This document shows, piece by piece, positions 28,334 to 38,295 of a stretch of 64,000 nt of DNA (position 1 is the first letter of the stretch; each line of letters opens with the position of its first letter). The stretch is from positions 124,001 through 188,000 of the forward strand of contig CAZCSV010000001.1 in assembly GCA_964501535.1 (NCBI GenBank), given 5' to 3'. Source of the DNA: FEN-1279 sp964501535. Its GTDB lineage: Bacteria; Bacteroidota; Ignavibacteria; Tepidaquicellales; Tepidaquicellaceae. A program made the position numbers and the translations under genes. The notes beneath the pieces were generated by a model, which saw nothing but the letters and a program-made list of their open reading frames with translations, was not told where the DNA came from and made no database searches.

Positions 28334-29608
28334 ATGCTGATGAATAAAAAATTTCTTGAGGAATACGGCTCGTTGCTTGCAATTGTAATTCTGGCACTTT
28401 TAATTAGAGTTGTATATTATGTCGATGCAAAACCTTGGGAAAACGAATCCGTTCAGAAAATAATGCAGCACGGTGACGCAAGGGAATATCAGCGTCTGGC
28501 TGAAAAAATTGTGGAAACCGGCTCTTATCCCGAAAATTATTTCCTCGATACGTACAGAACCCCTGCCTTTCCTCTTTATATTTCGGCATTGTATTTTGTT
28601 TTCGGGGTGAAACCACATATAGTTCTGTTTTCACACATAATCTTAAACCTTGTAATTATCTTTTTTTTGTTTTTATTGTGCAGAAAACTTTTTAATAATA
28701 TTGCAGTCGCAATCGTAGCTTCTCTCCTTTATGCACTTGAACCGAATATTATTAAATTGATAATGGAATTTGGTACGGAAACACTTCACGCTGCCTTGCT
28801 GATTGTATCTGTATATTTCTTTGTCGCCGGTTTGAAAGATAATAAGATTATTAATGTTTTGCTTTCTGCCGTATTCTTCGGAATTACAGCCTTAACAAGA
28901 CCGGTCAATCTTTATTTCTATCTGCTGTGCGTTCTCTTTATTTTTCTGTTTCCTGAACAGAAACTTAAATATAAATTCAAAACAGCGGTATTTTTCGTTT
29001 TGGTCTATTTTGTTTCCATAGCTCCTTGGATGTATAGAAACTATAATCTTTATGACCATTTTTCTACTAATGCGTTTCAGGGAACTGCCGTATATTATAA
29101 CGCTATAATTACCAAATCCTATGTGACCGGAAAAAACGTGGATTCCGTTATAGTCGAGGTTGTAACAGAAGTTGAAAAAATTTGTAAGGAAAAAAATATT
29201 ACAAACCCGTTTGATGTTGATAAAGAAAAGCAAATTTACGGGATGAATTATATTAAAAATTATCCCGGTGTTTATTTAATGCTTCATCTGAAGGGTATGG
29301 CGAATTTCTTCATAGCTCCCCTGAATAATGAAAAGTACTCTGTGAAAAGTAAAATTATTATTTCTGCTTATTTCTTGTTCGTTTACTCGTTTGCTCTTGT
29401 CGGCATTTATGTTATGATTAAAAAAAAGCAGTCCTATTTTCTGTTTGCATTTCTATCTGTCATATTTTATTTCTGGTTTATTACGGGAATATTAGGCTTA
29501 TCGAGATATAGAATGCCGGCTACGGCGTTCTATATTATACTTTGTGCCGTTGGCGTATGCTTTATCTTTGAAAAAATAAAAAATAAAATTGAATCAATAA
29601 AAAAATGA
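28334..29608 (+). CDS. ArnT-like glycosyltransferase (GT39/PMT_2 family)
   Basis: 424 residues, about 10-11 membrane helices. GDAREYQRLAEKIVETGSY and YRTPAFPLYISALYFVFG are the diagnostic PMT_2 features: an acidic residue in the first periplasmic loop, then the RTPxFP motif. It is the second protein of this type in the window. It should use a polyprenyl-linked sugar outside the membrane. The ATG at 28334 is followed by another at 28340; either could be used. The stop overlaps the next gene by four bases. Confidence 0.82.
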   Translation: MLMNKKFLEEYGSLLAIVILALLIRVVYYVDAKPWENESVQKIMQHGDAREYQRLAEKIVETGSYPENYFLDTYRTPAFPLYISALYFVFGVKPHIVLFSHIILNLVIIFFLFLLCRKLFNNIAVAIVASLLYALEPNIIKLIMEFGTETLHAALLIVSVYFFVAGLKDNKIINVLLSAVFFGITALTRPVNLYFYLLCVLFIFLFPEQKLKYKFKTAVFFVLVYFVSIAPWMYRNYNLYDHFSTNAFQGTAVYYNAIITKSYVTGKNVDSVIVEVVTEVEKICKEKNITNPFDVDKEKQIYGMNYIKNYPGVYLMLHLKGMANFFIAPLNNEKYSVKSKIIISAYFLFVYSFALVGIYVMIKKKQSYFLFAFLSVIFYFWFITGILGLSRYRMPATAFYIILCAVGVCFIFEKIKNKIESIKK

Positions 29609-30360
29609 ATTTTTTTATTACGGGTGTATCCCAGGGCTTTGGAAAGGAACTTGCCCGGCATTATCTTGATTTAGGACATAAAGTTATCGGATTTTCAAAG
29701 AGTATCCTTGATGAAAAACGGAAGTCGGATAAAATGTTGCTGGATTCGGAAAATTTTAAATTTGTATGCGGCTCCGTTAATAATGATGATGATGTAAATA
29801 AAGTTTTCGAAGAAGCAATCGGATTCCTCGGAACCATCGATGTCTTGATTAATAATGCCGCTTTTAAAATATTTAAACTTCCGGATGAAATATCGGATGT
29901 CGAATACAGGGAAGCCTTTCAGACCAATCTCTTGTCACCTGTGTTGTTGTGCAGAAAAGTACTGCCGCTTTTTTTAAAACAGAACAAGGGCTACATCATC
30001 AATATGTCCTCCAATGCAGGTATGGTCGCATATAAAGAGGGAACAGCTTATTGCTCGTCTAAAGCTGGTTTGATTTCTTATACTCTTAGCCTTGCCGATT
30101 TTCTTAAAGATAAAAATATCTCGGTTAACGTAATCAGCCCTCCGACTTTTTCGACTGAAGATTATAGAAAAAATTTTCCTGACATCAATCATAAAAAACT
30201 TCTTCAGTCGGAGGATATCATAAAACTGATTGACCATATTGTCTTTAATAAAAAGCTTATTTCGGGAAATAATTTTCCGATGTTTAAATTTAAAACTTTT
30301 GCTAAATATGTTTTAAAAAAGAATATTGAATTTATTTCTTATCTCTTTCAGCATAAATGA
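29605..30360 (+). CDS. SDR family oxidoreductase
   Basis: 251 residues. ITGVSQGFGKELARHYLD is the TGxxxGxG motif, VLINNAAFKIF the NNA motif, and NMSSNAGM with YCSSKAGLISY the catalytic Ser, Tyr and Lys. It probably reduces or epimerises a nucleotide sugar or a small polar precursor. It overlaps both neighbours by four bases (ATGA), so it is part of a tightly coupled run. Confidence 0.83.
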   Translation: MNFFITGVSQGFGKELARHYLDLGHKVIGFSKSILDEKRKSDKMLLDSENFKFVCGSVNNDDDVNKVFEEAIGFLGTIDVLINNAAFKIFKLPDEISDVEYREAFQTNLLSPVLLCRKVLPLFLKQNKGYIINMSSNAGMVAYKEGTAYCSSKAGLISYTLSLADFLKDKNISVNVISPPTFSTEDYRKNFPDINHKKLLQSEDIIKLIDHIVFNKKLISGNNFPMFKFKTFAKYVLKKNIEFISYLFQHK

Positions 30361-31574
30361 ATTTGAAAAATCCCGTTATTATACTCGGACTCTCTACTCC
30401 CGGAATCTTTTTGCTTAGGCATTTCCCGAAAAATGGAATTGATGCCTATGGCCTGGAATGCAATCCGAATGAACTCGGCTTCAAATCGAGGTTCGGAAAA
30501 AAATATGTTTGCCCGGACCCCGAAGATAAACCGAAAGAATTCTTGGATTTCATTTTGAATTTGCGAAAGGAATTTAACCTGAACCCTGTCTTGATTCCTA
30601 CCGCCGATAAATTTGTGTTGCCTATTGATGATTATGCAAGTGAACTTTCTGAACTTTTTTATTTCACCTTGCCTGAAAATAATGTACTGCGGAAGCTTAC
30701 CAGTAAAAAATTTAGTTATGAATTGGCTAAACAATATAACTTCCCGGCTCCACTGACCTGCATTGCGAATAATGAAAATGAAATTGAAAATTTCTCGAAA
30801 AATGTTGAATTCCCGTGCATTTTAAAACCAGAATTCCCCGAATCCTGGCGCTCGGGATTCCTCGAAAAATTTTGCGGCGGTAAAAAAGTTATTATTGCAA
30901 ATTCATCCGGAGAGCTGTTATCGAAATATGATACAATAAAAAAATATGATGATAGGGTAATCGTGCAGGAAATTATTCAGGGTGAAGATAGTAACCTGCA
31001 TTACTTCGTATCATATCTTGATAAGAACCAAAACTGCATAGGTTCCTTTACCGGTATTAAGGAAAGAATCGCTCCGGTTCATTTCGGAAGTGCAAGCTAT
31101 GTCGATATCGTGTATAATGAAGAATTGGAAAGTATGGCCGTGAAATGGCTGAAAGATATGAAATTCTGGGGAATTTCCGGAGTCGAAGTGAAAAAAGATT
31201 TAAGGGATAATAAGTTTAAATTGATTGAAGTTAACCCGAGATTTGGACTCTGGGACGAAACCGGAACAAAATTTGGCGTTGATGTCGCTATGATGTGCTA
31301 TAATGAGTTGATGGGAAAACCCCTGAGTCCTGTGAAAATTGTTAAAACTGATATCAGATGGATTTCGGTTCATAGGGATTTAAGAGCTTCCGCGGAATAT
31401 GTTTCTGATGGCATTATTCCACTTAGTAAAATTGCCGAATCTTATTTGAAATTTCCGATTTATATTAGCGATATGAGATTGAATGATTTAAGATTGACGC
31501 TCTATCTCATTAAAAATTTAATCAGAGGAATATTTAAAAGGTTTTTTAAAAAGAAAAATAATAAAGATGTTTGA
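30357..31574 (+). CDS. ATP-grasp family ligase
   Basis: 405 residues. The N-terminal domain (ILGLSTPGIFLLRHFPKNGI) is a pre-ATP-grasp Rossmann fold, FPCILKPEFPESWR and VIVQEIIQGEDSNLHYFVSY belong to the ATP-binding half, and KLIEVNPRFGLWDETGTKFG holds the Mg-binding Glu and Asn. It is of the carbamoyl-phosphate-synthetase-like group that forms amide or peptide bonds. Neighbours (two asparagine-synthetase homologues) suggest it builds an amide on a sugar acid or amino acid donor. Confidence 0.8.
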   Translation: MNLKNPVIILGLSTPGIFLLRHFPKNGIDAYGLECNPNELGFKSRFGKKYVCPDPEDKPKEFLDFILNLRKEFNLNPVLIPTADKFVLPIDDYASELSELFYFTLPENNVLRKLTSKKFSYELAKQYNFPAPLTCIANNENEIENFSKNVEFPCILKPEFPESWRSGFLEKFCGGKKVIIANSSGELLSKYDTIKKYDDRVIVQEIIQGEDSNLHYFVSYLDKNQNCIGSFTGIKERIAPVHFGSASYVDIVYNEELESMAVKWLKDMKFWGISGVEVKKDLRDNKFKLIEVNPRFGLWDETGTKFGVDVAMMCYNELMGKPLSPVKIVKTDIRWISVHRDLRASAEYVSDGIIPLSKIAESYLKFPIYISDMRLNDLRLTLYLIKNLIRGIFKRFFKKKNNKDV

Positions 31575-33399
31575 TTTCTTTCAGATAATTGATTTTAACG
31601 GAAAACATGATATAGGAAATAGAAAATATTCATTCCTGAAATCACATTTATATAATGATATCATCGGGGTTGAATATCAAATAGAATTTAAACTTTCCAG
31701 AGTATGCTACCTGGAAAGAGAGAAAACGGAAAAAAACTTCTTCTGCAAAAACGAAATAAATATCTTTCTGTTCGGAACGGTCTATACTAATAATCTTTAT
31801 TGCGACATTAACGGCGGAACACCTACTATCGTTTACTCGGGTTTCATCTGTGATTTATATGAAAAATATGGAAATGATTTCGTGAAATATATAAAAGGCT
31901 CATTTGTTATTGTCATTTTTGATGAACATAAAAATTTCCTGAAGCTTTTCACGGATAGACTTAATGTGTTGCCTCTTTATTATTCATATAGGGATAGTTT
32001 GTTAATAATTTCCTCATCCTTGAGAATGATCTTGGAATCAGGCTTCGTCAGCAGGGAATTTAATGGCTTGGCTTTGCTCCAACAGCTGATATTTGACTAT
32101 ACTCTTGACAATAAAACATTTTATAAAGAAGTATTTAGACTGAAAAACGGAACAGCCTATTTGTTCGGCGAAAATAAAAAAGAGGAAAAAAAATATTGGA
32201 GCGTCGAAGAATTATATAATGAAAAATTGTATCCTAAGACCGAATCTCTTGAAATGCTCAGCAGACAACTGCACTTTAATACGAATCTTTATTGTTCGGA
32301 TACACAAAAATTATTGCTTGCCGTGACCGGAGGGTTTGATGGAAGGGCAAACCTGGCTCTGCTTGATAAGAAACCCGAAGATTTCTTGTGCTTTTCATAT
32401 GGAATGCCCGGTAGTAAACAGGTCGAAATCCCTGAAAAGATTTCGAAAATGCTGAAAATTAATTATCGTCCGGTTTTGCTAGATGATAAATACGAAATCC
32501 GGCACGACAGCTGTACAAGTGAAGCGATTGAATTTTCAAACTCTTGCGCCCCGATACTTCGCTCGAATTATCCCTATGCATATAAAAATCTGAATAGTTT
32601 TTCGAAAACTATTTTGACTGGCCTGTTCGGAAGCGAAGTAATGAGACCTCTTCATAATTTGGGCATTATGATTAATGACTATTCGGAAAAATTATTACTA
32701 AGCAGTTCACCCAAAGATGTATTTCCGGAAATTATTGAAGATGTGAAAAGAAAAAATTATTTGAATGAAAAAATTATTGATGATAATTCTGATGATTTGA
32801 TTGATGTGATTTATTCCGACTATTTTATTAAATTTAAAGATTACGATAGGATATTGAGATTTTTCTTTTTCGTGATTCAGGAAGGTGTGAGAAAATATTT
32901 TAGTCAGGAAATTCAAATCGAAAGAGTATTCGTTACAACGCGATTTCCCTTCTTCGATGATGACTTTGTCCGGTTAATGTATAAAACACCTTATGCAGGA
33001 ATGTATAACGGATTTTTGGGGAAAAGTAAATTTAAAAGAAGAAAAGGACAACTGCTTTACGCATACATTTACAGGAAATTTAAACCTGAATTGGGAAAAA
33101 TCGTTCTGGATAGAGGCTATACACCTGATGATTTGCTGAAACCGTTTCCTCTTAATTATTTTTCTGTTTATAAAGGCGTTAGAAAAGCAAAAGCTTATAA
33201 AAAAGAAAAAGGAAACGATGCTTTTAATTCGGAGAAGTGGACAAAAAACTACATCCGTGAATCGCTTTTTATAAATAAAGACAATTCGGGAGTGTTCGGA
33301 GAAGGACTGAAAGATAATTTCGAAAATAAAAATTATTTAAAAGATTTTCTGAAATTTTCCCATTTTATTTCCATGGTTAAATATTTTAATTCGTTTTGA
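31567..33399 (+). CDS. Asparagine-synthetase-related protein without N-terminal nucleophile
   Basis: 610 residues with the AsnB two-domain outline. The glutaminase-like half (about 1-200) lacks Cys at position 2 (starts MFDFFQ), so it cannot hydrolyse glutamine in the usual way. The synthetase half has a changed P-loop-like segment T254-GGFDG-R260 where AsnB has SGGLDSS. It may use ammonia or an amine supplied elsewhere, or adenylate a different acid. It overlaps the ATP-grasp gene by 8 bases and its stop by four bases with the next gene. Confidence 0.75.
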   Translation: MFDFFQIIDFNGKHDIGNRKYSFLKSHLYNDIIGVEYQIEFKLSRVCYLEREKTEKNFFCKNEINIFLFGTVYTNNLYCDINGGTPTIVYSGFICDLYEKYGNDFVKYIKGSFVIVIFDEHKNFLKLFTDRLNVLPLYYSYRDSLLIISSSLRMILESGFVSREFNGLALLQQLIFDYTLDNKTFYKEVFRLKNGTAYLFGENKKEEKKYWSVEELYNEKLYPKTESLEMLSRQLHFNTNLYCSDTQKLLLAVTGGFDGRANLALLDKKPEDFLCFSYGMPGSKQVEIPEKISKMLKINYRPVLLDDKYEIRHDSCTSEAIEFSNSCAPILRSNYPYAYKNLNSFSKTILTGLFGSEVMRPLHNLGIMINDYSEKLLLSSSPKDVFPEIIEDVKRKNYLNEKIIDDNSDDLIDVIYSDYFIKFKDYDRILRFFFFVIQEGVRKYFSQEIQIERVFVTTRFPFFDDDFVRLMYKTPYAGMYNGFLGKSKFKRRKGQLLYAYIYRKFKPELGKIVLDRGYTPDDLLKPFPLNYFSVYKGVRKAKAYKKEKGNDAFNSEKWTKNYIRESLFINKDNSGVFGEGLKDNFENKNYLKDFLKFSHFISMVKYFNSF

Positions 33400-34391
33400 A
33401 AATATTATTCGTACTGAATTTAAGAGAAAATAAAAGCGGTATAACGGAACAGATATTGTATCTGAAGAATAGATTGAATGAACAGTCTTTTGATGTGATG
33501 CTCGTATCGACCTATGGAAATATTTTTAAAAGAATACGCGGGGTTCTGAAAACCTTCTTGACTGCCCGTAAATCCGATTTGATTGTCGGAGTCGGTTGCT
33601 CTTATTTTGGCTTTCTGCCCGTTTTTGTTGCAGCATTGGCTGCATTTTTTTTTAATAAAAAGATATTGTATAATTTCCACGGCGGGCAGGCAGAAGTGTT
33701 TTTGGATAAATATGATTTCTTTGTAAGACGTATTTTTAAAGACAATATTATTATTGTCGCTTCGGATTATTTATGGAAAGTTTTTAAGGATAAATCCTAT
33801 AATCCTGTCATAATAAATAATATTTTCGATTATAGCTCCTTCCCGATGCCTTCGGATAATTTATCGCGGAATAAGAAGGTCTTATGGGCTCGAAGTTTTG
33901 AAAAATTGTATCAGCCCGAAATGGCATTGGAAATCGCAAGTATTATATCCGGAAAATATGAATTTGAATTTCACTTCTTCGGTGATGGCTCGCTGTATAA
34001 ACAATTGAGAAAAAAATATCAATTGTCAAATATTTGTTTTCACGGATTGGTCGAAAGAAAATCATTGCTCGGTGAATATAAGAACTTTTCGATATTGCTT
34101 AATACAACATTGAATGATAATATCCCGAATACGATATTCGAAGCGGGCTTTTATAAATTGCTGGTAGTGAGTTCAAAGGTCGGTGGCATTGCAACGACTT
34201 TCGGTCAAAACGAAATATTGTTTGTCGAAAATAATGATATAGATTCTTATGTAAAAGCATTTGAGAATATCCTAAATAACGAAAAAATATATGATACTTT
34301 GAGAAATAATTTGTATGAAAAAGTGATTCGGTATGACTGGAATAATGTAAAAAACAATTGGTTGGAAATATTGAAAAAGTATGAAAATTAA
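33396..34391 (+). CDS. Glycosyltransferase family 4
   Basis: 331 residues, somewhat short for GT4. KKVLWARSFEKLYQPEMALE, FHFFGDGSLYKQLRKKYQLS and NDNIPNTIFEAGFYKLLVVS form the C-terminal donor-binding half; the N-terminal half (NKKILYNFHGGQAEVFLDKY) is reduced. TTG start at 33396 overlaps the previous stop by four bases. It should add one residue to the lipid-linked glycan. Confidence 0.8.
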   Translation: MKILFVLNLRENKSGITEQILYLKNRLNEQSFDVMLVSTYGNIFKRIRGVLKTFLTARKSDLIVGVGCSYFGFLPVFVAALAAFFFNKKILYNFHGGQAEVFLDKYDFFVRRIFKDNIIIVASDYLWKVFKDKSYNPVIINNIFDYSSFPMPSDNLSRNKKVLWARSFEKLYQPEMALEIASIISGKYEFEFHFFGDGSLYKQLRKKYQLSNICFHGLVERKSLLGEYKNFSILLNTTLNDNIPNTIFEAGFYKLLVVSSKVGGIATTFGQNEILFVENNDIDSYVKAFENILNNEKIYDTLRNNLYEKVIRYDWNNVKNNWLEILKKYEN

Positions 34392-34408
34392 ATAATGAGA
34401 AAATAATT

Positions 34409-36241
34409 TTGTGTGGTATTTGCGGAATATTGAACCTTGACAAAAAACCGGTAGACGAAAATTCCGTCAGGAAAATGATGATGTCGATTAAACACCGTGG
34501 ACCAGATGATGAAGGCCTGTTTTTTCACGAAAACATTGGATTTGGTTTCGTCAGGCTTAGTATTATTGACTTGTCACAATCCTCTCATCAACCTATGATG
34601 GATGATTCTGGAAGATATGCGTTGATATTTAACGGGGAGATTTACAATTATATAGAGATACGAGAGGAATTAATATTAAAAGGGTATAAATTCAAATCGA
34701 ACGGGGATGCCGAAGTATTGTTGTATTCTTATATAGAATGGGGCAAGGAATGTTTAAATCGATTAAATGGTATGTTCGCTTTTGCTGTATGGGATAAATC
34801 GGAAAAGAAACTCTTCGCTGCTCGTGATAGATTCGGTGTTAAACCCTTTTATTATTATAAAAATGAAAATGTGTTTATTTTCGGCTCGGAAATTTGCTCC
34901 ATACTTAACGTCGTTGAAGAAAATATTCTGCAGAACGATAATGCGATTTTCGATTATTTGGTTTATAATAGAACAGATCAGACTGAGAATACATTTTTTA
35001 AAAATATAAAAAAACTTCAGCACGCATGTTATATTGAAATCGGGAATAATAAGTTCGTGAACGGTAAATGGTATAACTTGATTGATAACCTAAACAAACC
35101 GTTTAATAATTCGGATGAATTCGTTGAATTGCTGAGCTCAGCAATAGGATTGAGATTACGTAGCGATGTTCCCGTCGGTGTTTGTTTTAGCGGTGGTCTG
35201 GATTCATCGTCCATTGTTTCTCTTTTATTGAGAGATTTTAATAAAAAGGATGTGAGTACTTTCTCGGCAGTGTATAATATTGAAGGCCATAAATATGACG
35301 AATCGGAATTTATTTATGAGTATAAAAATGTGCTCCGTAATATGTATTATGTTACGCCGAATGCTGATTCGTTGATGAAAGATATTTATAACTTTGTAAA
35401 AGCCCATAATGAACCCGTAACCTCGACTTCCCTGTATGCTCAGTTTAAAGTTATGGAACTTGCAAAATCGAATGTAGTAGTCGTGCTTGACGGCCAGGGA
35501 GCGGATGAATTGCTGGCAGGGTATCATTATTTCTTTGGAATATATTTTAGAGAATTGTTGGGTAAACTTAAACTCTTTAAGCTTTCGTCGGAAATGTGTA
35601 AGTATGTTATTAATCATAAAGAAATATATGGACTGAAAACCTTCTTGTATTTTATGCTACCCTCATTCCTGAAAACTAAAGCTCGCGTTATGGAAAAAGG
35701 TTTCCTGTCAAAGGATTTTCAAAAAAAATGCGCCGATGATAATGTGATAGTTGATATTCTTTATGATTCAAAAAATATTTATGAAGCGCTGATTAACCAT
35801 TTTGAATATAAACTGGAACATCTGCTGAAATGGGAAGACAGAAATTCCATGTGGTTTTCTCTTGAAGCTAGAATCCCTTTCCTTGATTATCGTTTGGTAG
35901 AATCTGCTCTGTCGATGGACTCATCATATAAAATAAGAAATGGAATGACAAAATATTTGTTGAGAGAATCTATGAAAAATCTGATACCCGAGAAAATTAG
36001 ATTGCGTATGGACAAAATTGGTTTTAATACTCCCGAAGATGACTGGTTCCATACGGAAAAATTTGCCGTATTGATTAATGATATTTTAAATTCAAAATCC
36101 TTTTCCGAAAGAGGCTATATCAACGCCTCGAAAGCAAAGGAACTGTATAATAAACACCTGAATAAAAAAATTAATATTTCCAGGGATATTTGGAAATGGA
36201 TTAATCTTGAGCTTTGGTTTAATGAATTTATTGATAAATAG
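34409..36241 (+). CDS. asnB: Asparagine synthase (glutamine-hydrolysing)
   Basis: 610 residues, complete. Begins MCGICGILNL with the Cys2 nucleophile after a TTG start at 34409; then KHRGPDDEG, FNGEIYNYIEIREEL, the AARDRFGVKPFYYY linker and the PP-loop S261-GGLDSSS. Within polysaccharide loci such proteins may amidate a sugar acid rather than make free asparagine. Placed 17 bases after a GT4 gene and directly before a FemAB-like gene. Unlike its paralogue at 31567 all known catalytic parts are present. Confidence 0.88.
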   Translation: MCGICGILNLDKKPVDENSVRKMMMSIKHRGPDDEGLFFHENIGFGFVRLSIIDLSQSSHQPMMDDSGRYALIFNGEIYNYIEIREELILKGYKFKSNGDAEVLLYSYIEWGKECLNRLNGMFAFAVWDKSEKKLFAARDRFGVKPFYYYKNENVFIFGSEICSILNVVEENILQNDNAIFDYLVYNRTDQTENTFFKNIKKLQHACYIEIGNNKFVNGKWYNLIDNLNKPFNNSDEFVELLSSAIGLRLRSDVPVGVCFSGGLDSSSIVSLLLRDFNKKDVSTFSAVYNIEGHKYDESEFIYEYKNVLRNMYYVTPNADSLMKDIYNFVKAHNEPVTSTSLYAQFKVMELAKSNVVVVLDGQGADELLAGYHYFFGIYFRELLGKLKLFKLSSEMCKYVINHKEIYGLKTFLYFMLPSFLKTKARVMEKGFLSKDFQKKCADDNVIVDILYDSKNIYEALINHFEYKLEHLLKWEDRNSMWFSLEARIPFLDYRLVESALSMDSSYKIRNGMTKYLLRESMKNLIPEKIRLRMDKIGFNTPEDDWFHTEKFAVLINDILNSKSFSERGYINASKAKELYNKHLNKKINISRDIWKWINLELWFNEFIDK

Positions 36242-37273
36242 ATGAAGTATGAAATAATTACAGATTTTAATTTGGTCGATACTGATAAATGGGAAGAATT
36301 TGTACTGAATCATCCGAATGGAAATATCTTCCAGACCCCGCAAATGTATAAAGTGTATGAATGTGAAAAAAAATATGAACCCGTCTTGGTCGTATGCTGT
36401 GATACTCATAATGAAATATTAGGACTGATTGTTTCTGTTATTCAGATGGAATATAAAGGATTCCTTGGTAAATTGTCTTCGAGAGCTGTCATTTGGGGAG
36501 CACCCCTCGTAAAAGATAATAATGTCGAAATATTTAAATTAATTATTAGCGAATACGATAAAATAGTTAAAAAAAAAGCTGTTTATACTCAGATTAGGAA
36601 TCTGTGGAATGTCGAAAATTTTTATGAAGAATTTGAATCACTCGGTTATGTTTTTCAGGAACATTTGAATATCCTGGTCGATTTGACTAAAAGCGAGGAT
36701 GAACTCTGGAAAGAAGTGTATTCAAGACGTAGAAGCCAGATTAATAAATCCGAAAGACTCGGAATTACGATTAAAATATTCGATGAACCCGATTTGATTA
36801 ATCAAAGCTATGAAATCCTGAAAGATGTCTATAAAAGAGCAAAACTCCCCTTGGCTAGTAAAGAATTCTTCCTTGTTGCAAATAAAATACTCGGCGAAAA
36901 AAATTATCTGAAGTTCTTCGGTGCTTTTTTTAAGGAGAAATTAATCGGTGTTATGTATCTCTTGTGCTATAATAAAAAAACCTATGAATGGTATATCGGT
37001 TGTTTTTCGGATTTTATGAAAATGCATGCAAATGATTTGATAATTTGGGAAATATTTAAGTGGAGTAAAGAAAATTCATTCTCGGTATTTGATTTCGGCG
37101 GCGCGGGAAGCCCGGATAAAGAGTACGGTGTCAGGGATTATAAAAAAAAATTCGGGGGGAAAACTGTGTTCCTGGGCAGATACCAGAAAATTCATAATCG
37201 TTTTTTGATGTATGTCTCCGTAATTGGATTTAAAATTTGGCAGTTCCTTAAATTCGGATTGAAAAAAAATTGA
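36242..37273 (+). CDS. FemAB-like GNAT transferase
   Basis: 343 residues. YSRRRSQINKSERLGITIKI is the FemAB signature helix-strand, and KTYEWYIGCFSDFMKMHAND followed by VFDFGGAGSPDKEYGVRDY and YKKKFGGKTVFLGRY matches the second GNAT half, including the YxxxFGG-type end seen in PEP-CTERM/XrtA-associated FemAB proteins. The likely reaction is aminoacylation or acylation of an amino sugar. It begins immediately after the AsnB stop. A second such protein lies at 2724. Confidence 0.8.
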   Translation: MKYEIITDFNLVDTDKWEEFVLNHPNGNIFQTPQMYKVYECEKKYEPVLVVCCDTHNEILGLIVSVIQMEYKGFLGKLSSRAVIWGAPLVKDNNVEIFKLIISEYDKIVKKKAVYTQIRNLWNVENFYEEFESLGYVFQEHLNILVDLTKSEDELWKEVYSRRRSQINKSERLGITIKIFDEPDLINQSYEILKDVYKRAKLPLASKEFFLVANKILGEKNYLKFFGAFFKEKLIGVMYLLCYNKKTYEWYIGCFSDFMKMHANDLIIWEIFKWSKENSFSVFDFGGAGSPDKEYGVRDYKKKFGGKTVFLGRYQKIHNRFLMYVSVIGFKIWQFLKFGLKKN

Positions 37274-38295
37274 GAATATTAATTACTATAAGCCATCCTT
37301 CCCATGCTAACTTTTTTAAGGAAGCCGCCAAGATTTTGAGAAAAAATAATCACGATGTTTTTATTTCCACACTCGATAGAGGTAGTCTCGTGAAAATCGT
37401 GGATAAAGAATATCTTGGCTTTGAAAAATTCATCGCCGGTAAACATCAGGGAAACGGATTCTCTATCATTTTCAGCGTAAATATCCTCAGGTTTCTTAAA
37501 TTATTGAAATTTGTGTTTTCTAATGAAATCGATTTTGGAATTAGCGTCGGCAGCTTTACTTCCGGTGCTGCTATGAGAATGAATCTTAAACCTAATGTCC
37601 AGTTCGATGATGACCCGGAAAGAGGTATAAGCACGTTTTTGGAAAAAATAACATGCAGTAGATTGTATTATCCCCCGATCGTTAAACCTTCAAAGAAAAT
37701 TAGGACGTTTAATGCCCTTAAGGAATGGGCTCATCTTTCTCCGGTGTACTTTAAACCGGATGTCGGCTCTCTCGGTGAATTCGGTCTGAAACCGAAAGAA
37801 TATATCCTTATCCGCGACATTAGCACTGGCTCTTTAAATTACAGAAAACAGGACCCAAATATAATTTTGCGCCTGGTGGAGGATTTACCCGAAAATATTA
37901 AGGTGGTCTTGTCCCTTGAAAACAAATCTGATTTCAAAAAATATCCTGAAGACTGGATTATCCTGAACGAACCGATTATGGATTTTTATAGCTTGATGTA
38001 TTATAGTAGACTCGTTATCTCTTCCGGCGATAGTATCCCCAGGGAAAGTGCTATCCTCGGTGTCCCCGGTATATATTGCGGTTTCAGGAATATGAAAGCT
38101 AATGATGTTTTGATGAAAAAAGGATTGGTATTCCATAGTAAACCTTCTGAAGTAAATGATATTGTAAGCAGTATTTTGCAAGGTAAAATAATCTTTAAAG
38201 AACAGGAATCTGTCAGAAATGAACTGTCGAACGAATGGGAGGATGTTACTGAATTAATCCTTAATATTGTAAATGATTACGATAAGAAAAAATGA
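37270..38295 (+). CDS. DUF354 family protein (predicted GT-B glycosyltransferase)
   Basis: 341 residues. RILITISHPSHANFFKEAAK and the mid-protein VQFDDDPERGISTFLEKI are DUF354 hallmarks, and VISSGDSIPRESAILGVPGI is the donor-site region shared with WecB/MurG-type GT-B proteins. The family is found in archaeal and bacterial glycan loci. TTG start overlaps the FemAB gene by four bases. A paralogue follows at 39140. Base use is richer in G and C than the 15-27 kb cassette. Confidence 0.75.
   Translation: MRILITISHPSHANFFKEAAKILRKNNHDVFISTLDRGSLVKIVDKEYLGFEKFIAGKHQGNGFSIIFSVNILRFLKLLKFVFSNEIDFGISVGSFTSGAAMRMNLKPNVQFDDDPERGISTFLEKITCSRLYYPPIVKPSKKIRTFNALKEWAHLSPVYFKPDVGSLGEFGLKPKEYILIRDISTGSLNYRKQDPNIILRLVEDLPENIKVVLSLENKSDFKKYPEDWIILNEPIMDFYSLMYYSRLVISSGDSIPRESAILGVPGIYCGFRNMKANDVLMKKGLVFHSKPSEVNDIVSSILQGKIIFKEQESVRNELSNEWEDVTELILNIVNDYDKKK

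Noticed and set aside
31567..33399. Frameshifted asnB
   Set aside because: The frame is full length (610 residues) and overlaps both neighbours in the usual way; changed motifs look like divergence rather than decay.
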